47,500 bases of DNA from Selaginella moellendorffii (lineage: Eukaryota; Streptophyta; Lycopodiopsida; Selaginellales; Selaginellaceae). The notes under the pieces are model-generated. The model had not been told where the DNA came from. It ran no database searches and saw only the letters and a list, made by a program, of their open reading frames with translations. This document shows positions 20,901 to 32,065 of this stretch, piece by piece; positions within the stretch are counted from its first letter, which is position 1; every line of letters begins with the position of its first letter. The position numbers were made by a program, and so were the translations under genes. The stretch lies in contig NW_003314320.1 in the NCBI RefSeq assembly GCF_000143415.4, positions 928,731-976,230 of the forward strand, written 5' to 3'.

Positions 20901-21662
20901 TTGAAGCACAAGCGAAAGCCCCGATCAGCCGACTGCCGCGTACGCCAATGCACGCATGAGTTACTGGCGGATGGAAACACCACTGGTGTTGACGCCGGTA
21001 GCGAGGGCAGTGAAACTGAAGATTCGGATCATTGCTTGACGAGTGCTACAAGGCACAAGCCAAGTGGACAACAGGCTGTAGACAACAAAATGCTTCAAAG
21101 GGTATGACTTTCGCGTGTCCAAAAAAACTAACCACTTTGTATTTTTAATATGCAGGAGCTTTCAAGGCTGGATAACGAGCTCCAAGATCTTAAGCGGGGC
21201 ATTGAAAGGAACACTTCGCTGCAAGCCTTTAGTTCGAGTAGGGGCCACAGTGCACATATTAACTCGGAAGTGGCAAGAGCAAGCAGCAGGAACTCGTCGT
21301 CTCCATTTTTGGGAAACAAGGCCGGTGTAGTTCATAGCGGTGACTTCTCGAGATCAGCTCCAACTAGTGGACATGTGCCATACAGTCATAGAGTTAGTAG
21401 CCAGAACCAGGCATCGTTTTCCACGATCGGGACGCCAGTGTTGGATAGGAGGCAGTGGGGGAAAGTAGGTAGTCTGGATGTTTCAGCAGCAGGACGAGAG
21501 GTTCCTGCGTCGAAAGTTTTTCTTTTCAGCTCGCCCGACTTGGTAGATGGTGGTCGCTCGGTTGTTAACTTGAAGTCCAAGGGATTGACAGACAGGGTCA
21601 GTCCGCCTTCTCGTGGACGTCAGCTCTGGCCCCCGAGGAACATCCCGGAATGGACGGCATGA
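17928..21662 (+). CDS. Kinesin-8 type motor protein
   Basis: Microtubule motor; kinesin-8 proteins walk to plus ends and limit microtubule length in spindles and cilia. Sixteen exons give 978 residues: 17928-17978, 18037-18114, 18169-18285, 18341-18429, 18485-18629, 18689-18784, 18837-18928, 18978-19079, 19135-19281, 19332-19482, 19534-19596, 19650-19883, 19934-20038, 20089-20202, 20256-21101, 21156-21662. The motor is N-terminal (residues about 13-355): P-loop GATGSGKT (108-115), switch I SSRSHA (221-226), switch II DLAGSE (253-258), and a neck reading [15 protein letters not shown] coiled coil covers about 360-560; the tail is Ser-rich and low-complexity. The intron after exon 7 uses a GC-AG donor. 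The start was chosen as the first of two ATGs after an in-frame stop at 17919-17921. The class call rests on the motor and neck; KIF19-like members of the same group are an alternative. Confidence 0.92.
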
Positions 21663-21892
21663 TCGAACTTTTTTGCAACGATCTCGTTCCTTGTTTTCTT
21701 CGAGGTAAATGTTTCCTAGAGCATTCCTTCAAGTCGGCTTTTAACTGTTCTTACCACAGGTTTTGAGGGGGTTTGTTTTTTGGTTCCTCCATACATTTTG
21801 TTTAATTTGGAGCGTTTGTAACATTTGTAAGCGAAAGTTTTTTTGTTCTTTTCATTCCGTGTGTAACTTGTTACAGATGATCATGTTTCTCG

Positions 21893-24287
21893 CTATAGAT
21901 CCATACAGAGCTCTGTTAAAATTGACGCGGCCCGGCGCCTCGTCCTGGGGGTAACTTTCCACTTCTCGACCAGCACCTTTTTGATGCTCAAGCAACCGGT
22001 CACCACGGTCGCGACTCCTGCAGCAGTTACGTATGGACAATAAACCATGTGACAAGCTTCGAGTTTGGTACAAGACGCCACAAGGAAACCCAGTCCGGCG
22101 TCCGTGATACTTCTACAATGTGACAGTATGATTTCTCTGAGGCTCCGGCATCCACCGGCCAGCGCTGCGAGTCCCTCGTCGCCTACGCTCTGGGAAGAAA
22201 AAGAACTCGAGCTGAGTTAACTCGCAAAGTCATCACTGAGTGAGTACCTGGCAAACGCTCACGTCCAAATGTATCAGCTCTGGGCATCCTTTCGCAATCG
22301 CAGAAATGCCAGCGTCTCCAACGCGATGGCAACCACTTACGTTCAGATGCTTGAGCTCCGAGCAGCCTGCTCCAATTGCTGCCAGGCCATCGTCTCCAAC
22401 TCTGCGAATCATCACAAAGAAACTACTATAGAACGAGAAACTTTGGAGCCTACATACCGGTCACAGAATCGCATACTCAAGTCGGTCAGTCTCTCGCAGT
22501 GCTGGCCAACGGCGACGATGGCTTTGTCTCCAATCTGCAACATAATCCAGTTAAGGCCAGCGTGAGATGGCGGAGCTCGAGTACCTTGTAGCAGCGTCTT
22601 ATATGGAGCCTCTTTAGACCGGGACAGCCTCCAGCGATGCTACGAATGGAGGAGTCTCCAATGGCCGAGCAGTCGACGAGAATGAGCGCCTGTAGAAGCT
22701 TGCAGCCTCTGCCAATCTCGGACAAGCCATCGTCTCCAATCTTTTGGCAGTACTTGAGCACTACCTCCGTGAGCTTTCTGGAGCGAGGTTCCAACGTAAG
22801 CAACGAGCATTCCATTCCGGCGAGAGTGGAAAGTTTACCGGCAGGAGCGTCCCACTGCTCGGACTCCAGAAGTGGAAATGTTGTGGCAGCCATTTATCTC
22901 CAGCGACGAGAGCTCAGTACAGCCGCTGGCAATCGCCGCCAGCGTCGTGTCCGTGAGGAAGTAACAGTCACTCAGCGTGAGGCTTGTGAGCTGCTTGCAG
23001 CCATGCCCGATCGCCAAGAAGCCTCTGCAGAGAAATGGATCCAAAAGTAAGAAGAACGAACGAAGAAGAGTACGAAGAGCTCACTTGTCAAACTTTTGGA
23101 AGCTGTGCAACGCTAGCGTTTCCAGCGACCGGCAGTAGCGTCCCACGGAGTCCAAGGCTTCGTCCTCGACGTTCACGCACAGCATCCTCAGGTACTTGAG
23201 CCTCGGGCATCCCCTGGCCACGGCCTGGACGCCGTCACTCTTGAATCCCTCCGAGTCGAGCGTGAGCCTCTCCAGCAGCGAGCAGTTCTTTCCCACGGCT
23301 GCCAGAGTCGCGTCCGTTACCCGGGGGCACACGGATATGATGAGCGCCTTGAGTGACTTTGCGCAGCCCGTGGCGATCGCCATAAGTCCCAAGTCCGTTA
23401 CTCCATCGCAGAAGCGAAGGTTGAGATCCTCGAGCTTGCAAAACTGACCGATGGCCTTGAGCCCGTCGTCTCCTACGTAACATCCCTGCGAAGCAATGAG
23501 AGCAATGAGAGCTCCCAACGTCAAGAAAGAAAGAAAGCAAGCAAGCGGCTCACCTGGAGCTCTAGATTTTTCAAGCCGCAGCAATTCTCGGCCAGGGACT
23601 TGAATCCGGTGCTGCTAATGGCCGAGCACCAGACGAGCGTCAGCTTCTCCAGCCTCGGACATCCTTGTCCCAGCAGCATCAACCCGCTGTCCGAGAGGCT
23701 GCTCCACAGACTCTCCGTCAAGAGTGGTGATAGCTCGTCAGCTCCTCTGCGACGCTTTCGTCCCCTCCGGCTGGTCGCGTCGCCATTCTGGATCAAGGAA
23801 AAACCAAACTTTGAAAACCTCCAAGGAAAGAACTCTAGAACCAGCCAAAAGAGCGAGCATTCTCAACCAAACAAGCCGAGGAAGAATCCACGCAAAGAAA
23901 GAGTCGAGCGAAGATAAGCAAGAACAAACTAGAGATAAGAAAGAAGAATCGTACCTGATCTGCGCTGCCCCTTCTCGGCGTCCTGAGAAGAAAAGATCGC
24001 CGCGGCTGGAAAGTAGGCCGGCCCTGGTGGTGGAGCTGGATTGGAACCCTCTCATCGAAGCTCACGTCTCGCAGCCCCGTGAATCGTCTCACCACCGCCG
24101 TGACGCAAGCGTCCGGGTTCCCGGACGCGCCAATCCGGATCGAGTGCCGGGTCTCGCTCTCCAGCTGCCACCATCGCTTGCAAACCAGCGAGCACGAGCC
24201 CCGGTCGCTGGGAACGTCCAGATAGCTCAGGATGTGAATGAGCGCCTCGTCCGGCAGCACATCGTTGAGAAGATCGTGGCCCTTCAT
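21893..24287 (-). CDS. FBL4: F-box/LRR-repeat protein 4 orthologue
   Basis: Substrate-recognition subunit of an SCF ubiquitin ligase; targets unknown. Eight minus-strand exons give 624 residues: 24287-23955, 23787-23554, 23485-23085, 23024-22839, 22777-22585, 22534-22458, 22401-22248, 22189-21893. The F-box at residues about 8-50 opens MKGHDLLNDVLPDEALIHIL and includes CSLVCKRWW. About 16 Cys-type leucine-rich repeats follow (for example LEDLNLRFCDGVTDLGLMAI, LSDCYFLTD, LRFCDRVGDDGL), and the end reads KVLVEKWKVTPRTRRRA...LCMDL. Start, repeat order, length and C-terminus agree with plant FBL4 (about 610 residues). A Lys/Arg-rich linker (RRGRKRRRG) precedes the repeats. It is convergent with the kinesin, 230 bases between stops, and divergent from the esterase gene, 310 bases between starts. 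Confidence 0.92.
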
Positions 24288-24597
24288 CTCGCTAAACTAG
24301 GCGGCCTGGCGAGGGAGGAGGAGAAGAAAAGCCCCTTGTGTCGCTCCTCCTCATTCCGAATGCCCTCCACCTTCTCGTCGCCAAGATCTTACCGCACGGT
24401 CAAAGAACCCTACTCGCGAGGGATTCAATCGATTCCTCCGCCTCCCCGCCGCGAGCGCAGCGTAAGTTCCACCAGAGATGGTGTCGACCTAATTTTCTCA
24501 TCCCTTTTCTTGAGGAGAATCTACGCAGAATATTCTTTAATCTTTTAAACTTTTAAAAAATGCCAGAGTACTTTTAGGGTTCTTGAGAGAGTGGGGG
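24288..24597. promoter_or_regulatory. Shared promoter region of FBL4 and the GDSL esterase
   Basis: The two start codons face away from each other across 310 bases, so promoter elements of both must lie here or within the leaders. A telo-box-like TTAGGGTT is at 24574-24581, about 20 bases before the esterase start. No clear TATA box was seen. Confidence 0.5.
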
Positions 24598-25625
24598 ATG
24601 GGGCCGGCCAGGCCCAGGATTGTGTTGTTTGGCGATTCTATCACGCAGCAATCCTTTGGGCCTGGTGGATGGGGCGCTGCTCTAGCTCATCACTACTGCC
24701 GCAAGGTAACATTGTAACAGCCAAGCTTTTGCTCGATTTGTTCTTTCCATTCAGGCGGATATTGTGCTTCGAGGCTACAGTGGCTACAATAGCAGCTGGG
24801 CACTTTTCCTCCTACACAAGATCTTCCCTTCCTCTTTGGTACGAGTGTTATGAGTCCATTTTGTGCCGTGTTTTCTACTCAGGGTCTTTGATCGTTTGAA
24901 GTGTTGATACTCTTGGCAGGAAGAAGACGCTCCACTGGCCGTGACCATTTTCTTTGGAGCCAACGATGCCGCTTTGCCCGACCGTGGCAGCTCTCACCAA
25001 CACGTTCCACTCCCAACTTACAAGACAAATCTCAAGCGCATCATCTCGCACCTCAAGGTAGAGAAACACCACAGTAGAACACTAATGGATTCTCGTTTCT
25101 TCTTCTCTCCATAGGCAGTCTCTAAACGCACACACATCGTCCTCATCACTCCTCCTCCAATTGATGAGAAAGCTCGTCGGGAGTTTGCTATGTCTGCTCT
25201 TTTCTTTTGTGTGTTCTATCCGTCCTTACTTCGCGTGTGTTTTGGCTGTTCTAGACATACTTATGGTCGAGATGCTCACGAGCTCCCCGAGAGGACGAAT
25301 GCAGTGGCCCAGGAGTATGCCTCGGCTTGCAAGGCCGTAGCTGCTGAAGAGAATGTAGCTGTCATTGATCTATGGACGCTTTTCCAGAAGAACCACGATT
25401 GGCGATCGATCTATCTCAGGTTGGTTTCTATGCCTCTCACTGACTGATTTTTTCTTCTCGTGCAGCGACGGACTTCACCTTACTGCGGCTGGAAATGGTG
25501 TTGTTTTCGACCAAGTCGTGCAGGCTTTCAAGCTTGCAGGGATTGCCGAGGCCGAGCTTTCATTGGACTTCCCGCTTCATTCTTCTATAGACAAAGAACA
25601 CCCAGAGATTGCTTTTAGTACATGA
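24598..25625 (+). CDS. GDSL/SGNH esterase, isoamyl acetate hydrolase (IAH1)-like
   Basis: Hydrolyses ester bonds with an SGNH Ser-Asp-His centre; the substrate is not known. Six exons give 243 residues: 24598-24705, 24755-24838, 24920-25057, 25115-25191, 25255-25419, 25466-25625. This is the usual 240-255 length of the IAH1/CPRD49-like branch, which is shorter than typical secreted plant GDSL lipases. Block I is LFGDSIT with nucleophile Ser14; block II RGYSGYNS; block III FGANDAA with Asn79; block V DGLHLTAAG with Asp192 and His195. No signal peptide is visible, so it is probably cytosolic. The donor after exon 4 (AT|GTCTGC) is weak, so that junction, which gives EFAIHTYGRD, is less certain than the rest. 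Confidence 0.88.
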
Positions 25626-25929
25626 TTATATTGGAACTTCGTGCCCAACTATGAAACATAGTAGCAGAAAAAATCTAGGCCTATAAGCTGTGCTAAAACT
25701 TTGGAATTTTATTCCAGGTGAACAGTGTTATTAAGAAGAAGGCTATGAATTATGAGGCCACCTACAAAGGTTTTGAGTAATTTAGTGATCAAGAGAATTT
25801 TTGGTTTGCAACTACGGACACGAATACATATTCCCGCACTTGATGTACATGGCAGTCAAACGAAACCATCAGTGTCATGGAAGCTTTCCAGTGAAGAGCC
25901 TTACCTTTGCGGGTGAGCTCGGTTTCACA
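25626..25929. other. Esterase 3' flank
   Basis: AT-rich stretch after the esterase stop, probably its 3' untranslated region, leading into the PPR remnant. No further signal recognised. Confidence 0.4.
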
Positions 25930-26311
25930 AATCTTCACGCGCTGGGCCTCCTCCTGAACCAGCCTTGAGCGCCGCGACGAGAGCTTGAGCATTGGCCTGG
26001 CAGCCATCGGCCTGCATTTGCTGAAAGAGCTCCAGGGCCGTGTCGCCTTAGCCACTGTCCGTGTAGCCCAGCATCAAAGCCGTCCAAGAGACAATGCCGC
26101 TGTGGGGCATCTTGTCGAAGACGGCGCAAGCTTCGGTCATGGGGCCACACTTGGAGTACGTGCTGATGAGCGTGTTGGCCACGAACGGGTAGGAGTCATC
26201 CCCGGGGATGGCGGCATCCGAGTGGAGGTTCCAAGTCTCTGGAGCTGCCGCAAGATTTCGATGCCGAGATTGCCGAGATCTCAGCCCCGATTTTAGCTGC
26301 TGTAAATGCAT
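25930..26311 (-). pseudogene. PPR protein fragment
   Basis: On the minus strand 26200-26050 encodes a PLS-type PPR segment (FVANTLISTYSKCGPMTEA, VFDKMPHSGIVSWTALMLGY). A stop codon follows (GYTDSG then TAA), and the same frame resumes with GDTALELFQQMQADGC. Only about two motifs remain and no gene-length frame surrounds them. It is a truncated relic of an organelle RNA-binding PPR gene, a family very large in lycophytes. Confidence 0.75.
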
Positions 26312-28537
26312 TCTCTGCTATCGCCATGAGGCGAGCGCGCGAGGATTCTTCATCGACAATGGTGTGATTCGCTAAAGTGACATTCGCCCGGCCTATCCTA
26401 GAAGAGTTTTCTCAGTCTCTGTCCAGGCGTCACGATCGCTAGTACTCGCCACACCAAAAGGTCCGATAGGAAGTTCTTCTTGACGACAAAGATTCGAGCT
26501 TTCCTAATGTAGTCGGGTAAAATATTTCAAACGCTTGGATCCCTAACACTGATCGTGTGATTCGATATAGCACGGCAGTGGACAGGCTTAAGACGATCGC
26601 CGGTCCGGCTCCTTGAGTGGCGAACGAGAAACCTGAGCAAGTAAGAACTTTCTGTTTACTAGCTCCTCGAAAAAGAAAAGAATCTCAGGCTATCGTGTGA
26701 TTCTGGAATTGAATGCTAGAGTTAAAGCATCTCATCTTTGCGAATAAAGATTGAGGACAAGAATTCACGTCAAAAACTCCGATTTGATCGATCTAACGAC
26801 AAGGATGGTTGAGCAGGGCGAGGTCATCAAAGTTCATCTGACGGCCATATCGAAATCTATGGAGGTACACTGCCGACGCCAAAGCTCTTGTGGCCATTGC
26901 CATTTACGAGATGGCAAACGAAAGAGGTAACTCTCGAGCCTGTAAACATCATTTTTCTTCCATCTCTAAACTCCATGCTGTTCTCTACAAGAGCAGGCCT
27001 CAGCCGCTTCATTCGCCACGATCGCCCTCCACTTCCTATGGCACGGGTATAGAACGAGAATGTTTCGAGTGAGATCGCAGGTTCCAAGTTTTACTTTGAT
27101 TTATCTTTTCTCAAGATCAATGGAAGGCGAGTCTCCAGATAGGTAACTTCCTCTGTTTTTTTTCCTTAGTACTGATACACTATGGGTGCGGAAGGAATGG
27201 AGCAACCCACAAATACTTCTGAACGTCTGTGTCCCATAGCGCAATGTAACCATCTTCTACTGATAATCCAGCTGTGACTATGAGATGGATATTTGCAAAC
27301 ACGATCTCCTATATCGATTAAAACGATGCCACCAATCGACATGTCTCCATTCGGTATAGCCAATGGGCATGGAGGACTTGTATGAATAGGACTGTCATAA
27401 GGCGCTTCCTTGGTAACCAAGTCATAAAGAATAAGTTTCCAATTGATCTGTAAAAGGGTTTTATATCTTCCGAGTTAAAGGTATATGGTTCATCAACAGA
27501 TGAACCTAAAGATTCAAAGCCACTGATTATACTCATTGCAAAAGGCTAGCGGTCTTCTAACTTTGAATACCAGTCATGGATTAGAAAAGAACTCTCATTA
27601 TAACTGTCAAGTTGAATTGAAAAATCATAGAAAGGAAGGTTGCTGAAATTTTCCAATGGTTGCAATTGGTATTCAATCCATCACAATCTTTCTTGAAATA
27701 TAATCAATTCCCAAGAGTTCAGAAATGACTAGCATTGTTCTATAGCCATTTTCTTGGGACTGTAAAATGATAGTGTTACAGATTATTTTGTACTCATATT
27801 GCAATATTAGAAGGCAAGTTTATAGATTTGTCAGGAGAGTGCTAATTACCATTAAGGGAGAAATACTAAAGAACCAGAGCTGTATACTTATTTGTGATCA
27901 TAAGATTCTATGTAAAGCTAGACCCTATAGAGTAAGCTTTTCAAGTTACTTAATAATTGAATTTTTTTTTTGTTGATATCATACTTGTAAGTTATAAGAG
28001 AAATATGTTTTGTTATTTCTTTTGTTATTTTTTAACTTTTCAAAAAAAAAAAGAAATTTTCATGTTTCTGGAATATAAATCGAATTAATGAAAGGTGACA
28101 ACCCAGAAATATACACCTCTAAGTAGCCTTGGAAGGCCATGTTAGGATGAATTTCCAAGCAAATCTCTACAGTAGTTAATAAGGTAACGTCAATGAAAAA
28201 ATCTGTTAAATAAAAGGGAAAAAAAGCACTTTAACAAACTTCATCTTACATGTATAACTTTTTTGTCAATTCTATTTTTTGTTTGTTTTATGTTTATTAT
28301 TTTTAGGTTCGTTCAAAAATGGAACTTTTGGGAAAAAATGCTATTTTGGACAACATAAAAAAATCACAATTAGAAAAGCAAACGTACTCATCTTTGGTAG
28401 TACCAAAGAACAAGATGCTTAGTTTAAACTACCAGGTGTTAGAGGCATTGTAAGATCTGGAATATTTTAAACATTGGAAGATATAAGAAAGATGCGAATC
28501 TATAGAATCCATCGCTCTGGCCACGTGGACGACATCC
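26312..28537. other. Intergenic region, no supported gene
   Basis: 26312-27160 is moderately GC-rich but has no recognisable domain. Near 27300-27190 the minus strand contains VTAGLSVEDGYIALWDTDVQ in one frame, which is WD-repeat-like but only about 25 residues long and unsupported on either side. 27550-28430 is AT-rich with poly-A and poly-T runs. Confidence 0.45.
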
Positions 28538-28884
28538 AATGAACAGGGCGGTCGAGACGCTTGCTCGTCTCTGCCGTGAGCCCAAGGATTTGGCTCACGC
28601 CAGAAGGATCCACGGGCGGATCCTAGAGAGCAGCTACTGGCCGAATTGATACCTCTCCACACGAATGGAAAGCTTGTTGAATTGAAGTGGTTGTTTAATG
28701 AGATGCCTCATTGAACTCCTGTCTCATGGAATTGCATGCTCATGGCTTATGCTCAGAATGAATGCCTGGACAGGGCCAAGCAAACCTTTGACAAGGCAGC
28801 CCAGCACGACATGGTTAGCTGGTCATCCATGGTCCAAACTTACACTTACCATAGTAGGCTAGATGAGGCAGCCAATCTTTTTTA
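28538..28884 (+). pseudogene. PPR protein fragment
   Basis: The plus strand opens with ATG and MNRAVETLARLCREPKDLAH, then ARRIHGRI, the style of a PPR N-terminus, and stops after about 36 codons. In another frame LFNEMPH, a stop, then PVSWNCMLMAYAQNECLD, HDMVSWSSMVQTYTYHSRL and DEAANLF follow and end at TAG (28882-28884). Two or three degenerate PLS motifs with stops and frame changes: a dead copy. Confidence 0.75.
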
Positions 28885-30509
28885 GGTAAGGAGACTTTCA
28901 GTCATATTAGTGTTATCTTGACACAAAGATTTTTTTGGAAAATATGAGTATTAAATTAGTGACCCTTCTATTTTTTTTTTGGGATAATTCACTTAGTATT
29001 CACAATTTAAGCTGTTTTTATGACTGATCTTTTTTAAATCTGTTTTTATAATAAAAGATCCCTTGTAATCTTTTTATATTGGTTGAAATGGGTTTTAATT
29101 TATCTTTTGTTATCCAATATTTTCATTTATATTTATGTCATAAATCTTTATTCTCTATTGCAACAACCATATATATGTATGTGCATGGGATAAAGTGGAT
29201 TTAGATGTATGTATAGGTGATCTCTAATTTGAAAGTTTTATTTTTATTTTTCAAAGTATGTTCAAGTTTTCCAAGCAAGTGAAATATTACTTCTGGATGA
29301 TGACATTCTTGATTGATAAATAACATTTTGGATAAAAGGACAGTAGTGGTTTCTTCTTTTATCAAGAATATAGACATGACAAGACTTTGTGCAAACACTG
29401 GCTATTGCTATGGAGTCCCAGAGGTTGAGATCCTTGAACTTGCAAACCTAAAGCCTTGAGGCAATGTAATCAAAAGAGTTCCAATGCCACCCCGGTGTTG
29501 TCAGCGATGGAGGCTCCAGGCGACTGCCTTGATCCTCCTCCCTAAGTCTCTAGAGCAGCCTCTCAGATAAGGATTAACTGCTGGGACATGTAGAATCCAA
29601 TGCTAACTGTGGCTGAGCACCATCCTTCGGTCTAGGGTTATATGCAATGCTTTTGTCTCCTAGCAAGATTTGCAAACTAAATATTTTGAGTTTGTTAGAG
29701 CCTCTAATTTGAACTTTTAATTTTTAAGATCTAGTAGGTAAACCTAAAAATAGTAAGCACATAATGTGCCAAATGATAGAATTCCTCCCTGTAAACACAT
29801 ATTGCCGTCAAGCATAAGAAATCCTATCTTATACAGCAGGAATTCATATTATGCATATAACAGGGTCTTGCAGTCTATCCACCTTGAACGAACAAATCAA
29901 ATTCTGGAGAATTGGTTTGTGCCACGTAAGCATTAATACAGAAAGTAATATTATCGCTGAGAACTAATCCACTTAACTGGTGCATATGAAGGAGGAGTAC
30001 CATCAAGTGCCATGCTTGTGCTGCAGGAAGATGGGTACACACCTTAGAGACGTGGAAATTCAAATCCCCCCAAGAATGATTGCTCTGCCTGTTTCTCCAG
30101 ACGTATTGTTGAGTAACATTCAACTAGGAACTGTTATTTTATATTGATGGAAGGACTGTACAAACGATGAATTCGTGGAGTGGTCTCTCAGGAAGGGCCT
30201 CAAGGATAACAATGGTTACGTGAGACAGGTAGCTGCGATGGGAGTGCTCAAGCTACCACATTGCTCCTACTGCTTCCATTGAGAATGATTTCGTGGCTAC
30301 CGATGCCATATTGATTCATATCTAAACGCTTCAACCAGCATTCCAGGCTTTCAGGAACAAACTGATGAGCGAGCGAGCATGTTTTTACACATCAAAATAA
30401 AAAGCTGGGAAAACAAGAAACGAAAGTATCGTCAAAACAAAGTTCAACCTTTCGTGATAGTACTCACCTGAAGTTTCTCACAGGAACAAACATCATGAAT
30501 ATCATATGA
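28885..30509. other. Intergenic region, no supported gene
   Basis: 28900-29400 is AT-rich. An 82-codon minus-strand frame at 30123-29875 has no recognised similarity. 29400-29650 and 30140-30480 have mixed composition without a frame or motif I can assign. The end near 30460 should contain the 3' region of the SCL32 gene. Confidence 0.45.
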
Positions 30510-32065
30510 TCAGCCTGTAGTCCATGCAGTAGCAAACACCACATTGTGCCCCTTCCAAGTGAGCAGCAAGTCGTGCGCATCGCGCTTGAGTCCCCACCCA
30601 GTGGCATGCTGCTCCAGCATCCACTTGACATCTCCCCACACCTCGTCGCAAAATCCCAGCTGCCGGAACCCCGCAAACCTCATCCGCTGGTTCCACTTGT
30701 CCCTCGACTCGAGCCGCTCGATCCGCGCCTCTCCCTCGCAGGCCACAATGTTGTCGATCTTCCGCCCAACATCTGCCTCGTACTGCAGGCGCAGCTCGTG
30801 GTTCCTGGCCAGGCACGACTCGAGCAGATCAAACGGGATCCAGAGATGGTTGTAGGCCGCGCGGAGGCGATCCACCAAGCTGGGCGATGTTACGTCCGCG
30901 TCCTCCTCCACCAGCGTCACCATGTCCGGGTTGAGGCTCCGGATGAGATGGAGGATCTCGTCTCGCGGCGATGATAGCCCGTGATGATCCAAGTGGGGGT
31001 CGTCGTGGTCATCGATCTCCGGGAAGTAATGCAGGCGGAGCTGGCAGTTCACGACCAATGCCTCGTCGCCATCGCGGATCTGGAAGAGCCCCGGGATCAG
31101 ATCGCTGGAGCTCACCACCTCGAACTCGAGGTTGACGCGCTTGCTGCGGGCAAACGTACGGAGACGTGTGCCCAGCTCCTCGTACGGCATGTCAACGAAG
31201 GGTGGCACGCTGGGGCGGGCAGTCAATACGCTCAACCGGACGCTGTTGGGCGGTCCACCTGGCCGGTTGGAGAGCGATTCGATGAGCGTCGGCCACTGCA
31301 TGCAGTGCGTGATGCTCAGATCGAGGATGTGGATCTTGTCGCGCGACTGGACGGCCTCGAGGATGGCGCCGTTTGCCGCCGAGAAGCCAAAACGGTGCCA
31401 TGGAGTTAGATCAACGAATTTGGCGAGCTGGATTGGAGTGAGGAGGCGGTTGTCGAAGCAAGAGGCACTGCTGGCATCGAGGTTCAAGCAAGAGTCTTGG
31501 AAAACCTGCGAGAAACGGGAACAAAGCAATCTAAGAACCAGTTCTAGCGAGCACGAGAACTCTACAAACTTACTGAAAGATTCGTGTTGGCAGCGGCAGT
31601 GGGAGAAGAGCTGGGAAGGAATCTGGGCGGCGAGGAGCTGAATGGGAGCAGCGTTCTCGACACCCGCGAGACGAGCGCCTTGAGGAACCAGGCGGCGACG
31701 CGCTGGTTTGGATCGCCATCGAAGGCGGCGATGTTGTTCAGAACCCACATGATCTGCTGGGCGAAAGTGGTGTCGCTGGATTCCAGCGCGGTGGCGCAGT
31801 GGAGGAGAAGCTGCTCCACGCAGGCGGCGTCGTTTGATCCGCGGAGGATGCTGATGCCTCGCACCGAGAGCCCCGACAGTGGCCACGCTTCCTTGATTGT
31901 CGTGTTGTTCTTGAGCTTCTCGGGAGTGTTGTAATAGTACCTCTCCGGTCCAGGGCTACTGTGCTCCTCCTTGGATAGGAATGCGAGCTCCCTGGAGTCG
32001 AGGTATGATCTGGAGCACGATGTCGCCGCCGCTGGGAGCTGATAGTTCACGGACTGTCTCAACAT
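30510..32065 (-). CDS. SCL32: GRAS transcription factor, SCARECROW-LIKE 32 type
   Basis: Nuclear GRAS-family regulator. Exons 32065-31574 and 31505-30510, with a 69-base intron, give 495 residues. The conserved N-terminal part of the GRAS domain starts at about residue 82 (CVEQLLLHCATALESSD, then QQIMWVLNNIA). Exon 2 carries VDLTPWHRFGFSAANGAILE, the HILDLSITHCMQ core (VHIID motif) at about 222-234, a PFYRE-like region (PYEELGTRL) and the C-terminal SAW region ending LLLTWKGHNVVFATAW. These phrases and the short N-terminus match the plant SCL32 clade closely. The N-terminal 80 residues are poorly conserved. Its upstream region (32066 onward) shares no close neighbour, so it probably has its own promoter. 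Confidence 0.92.

Noticed and set aside
22240-24548. Long plus-strand frames opposite FBL4 (up to 274 codons)
   Set aside because: They are shadows of the leucine-rich-repeat exons; the minus-strand splice model matches FBL4 from start to stop.
27190-27300. Minus-strand phrase resembling a WD repeat (ALWDTDVQ)
   Set aside because: Only about 25 residues look similar and neither side continues the domain. Possibly a tiny gene relic, not enough to annotate.
29875-30123. 82-codon minus-strand frame
   Set aside because: No family recognised, no splice partners found and no strong codon signal. A loose PPR-like phrase was considered but does not hold the motif spacing.
30546-31641. Plus-strand frames of up to 169 codons opposite SCL32
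   Set aside because: They are antisense to the GRAS domain and show no domain of their own.
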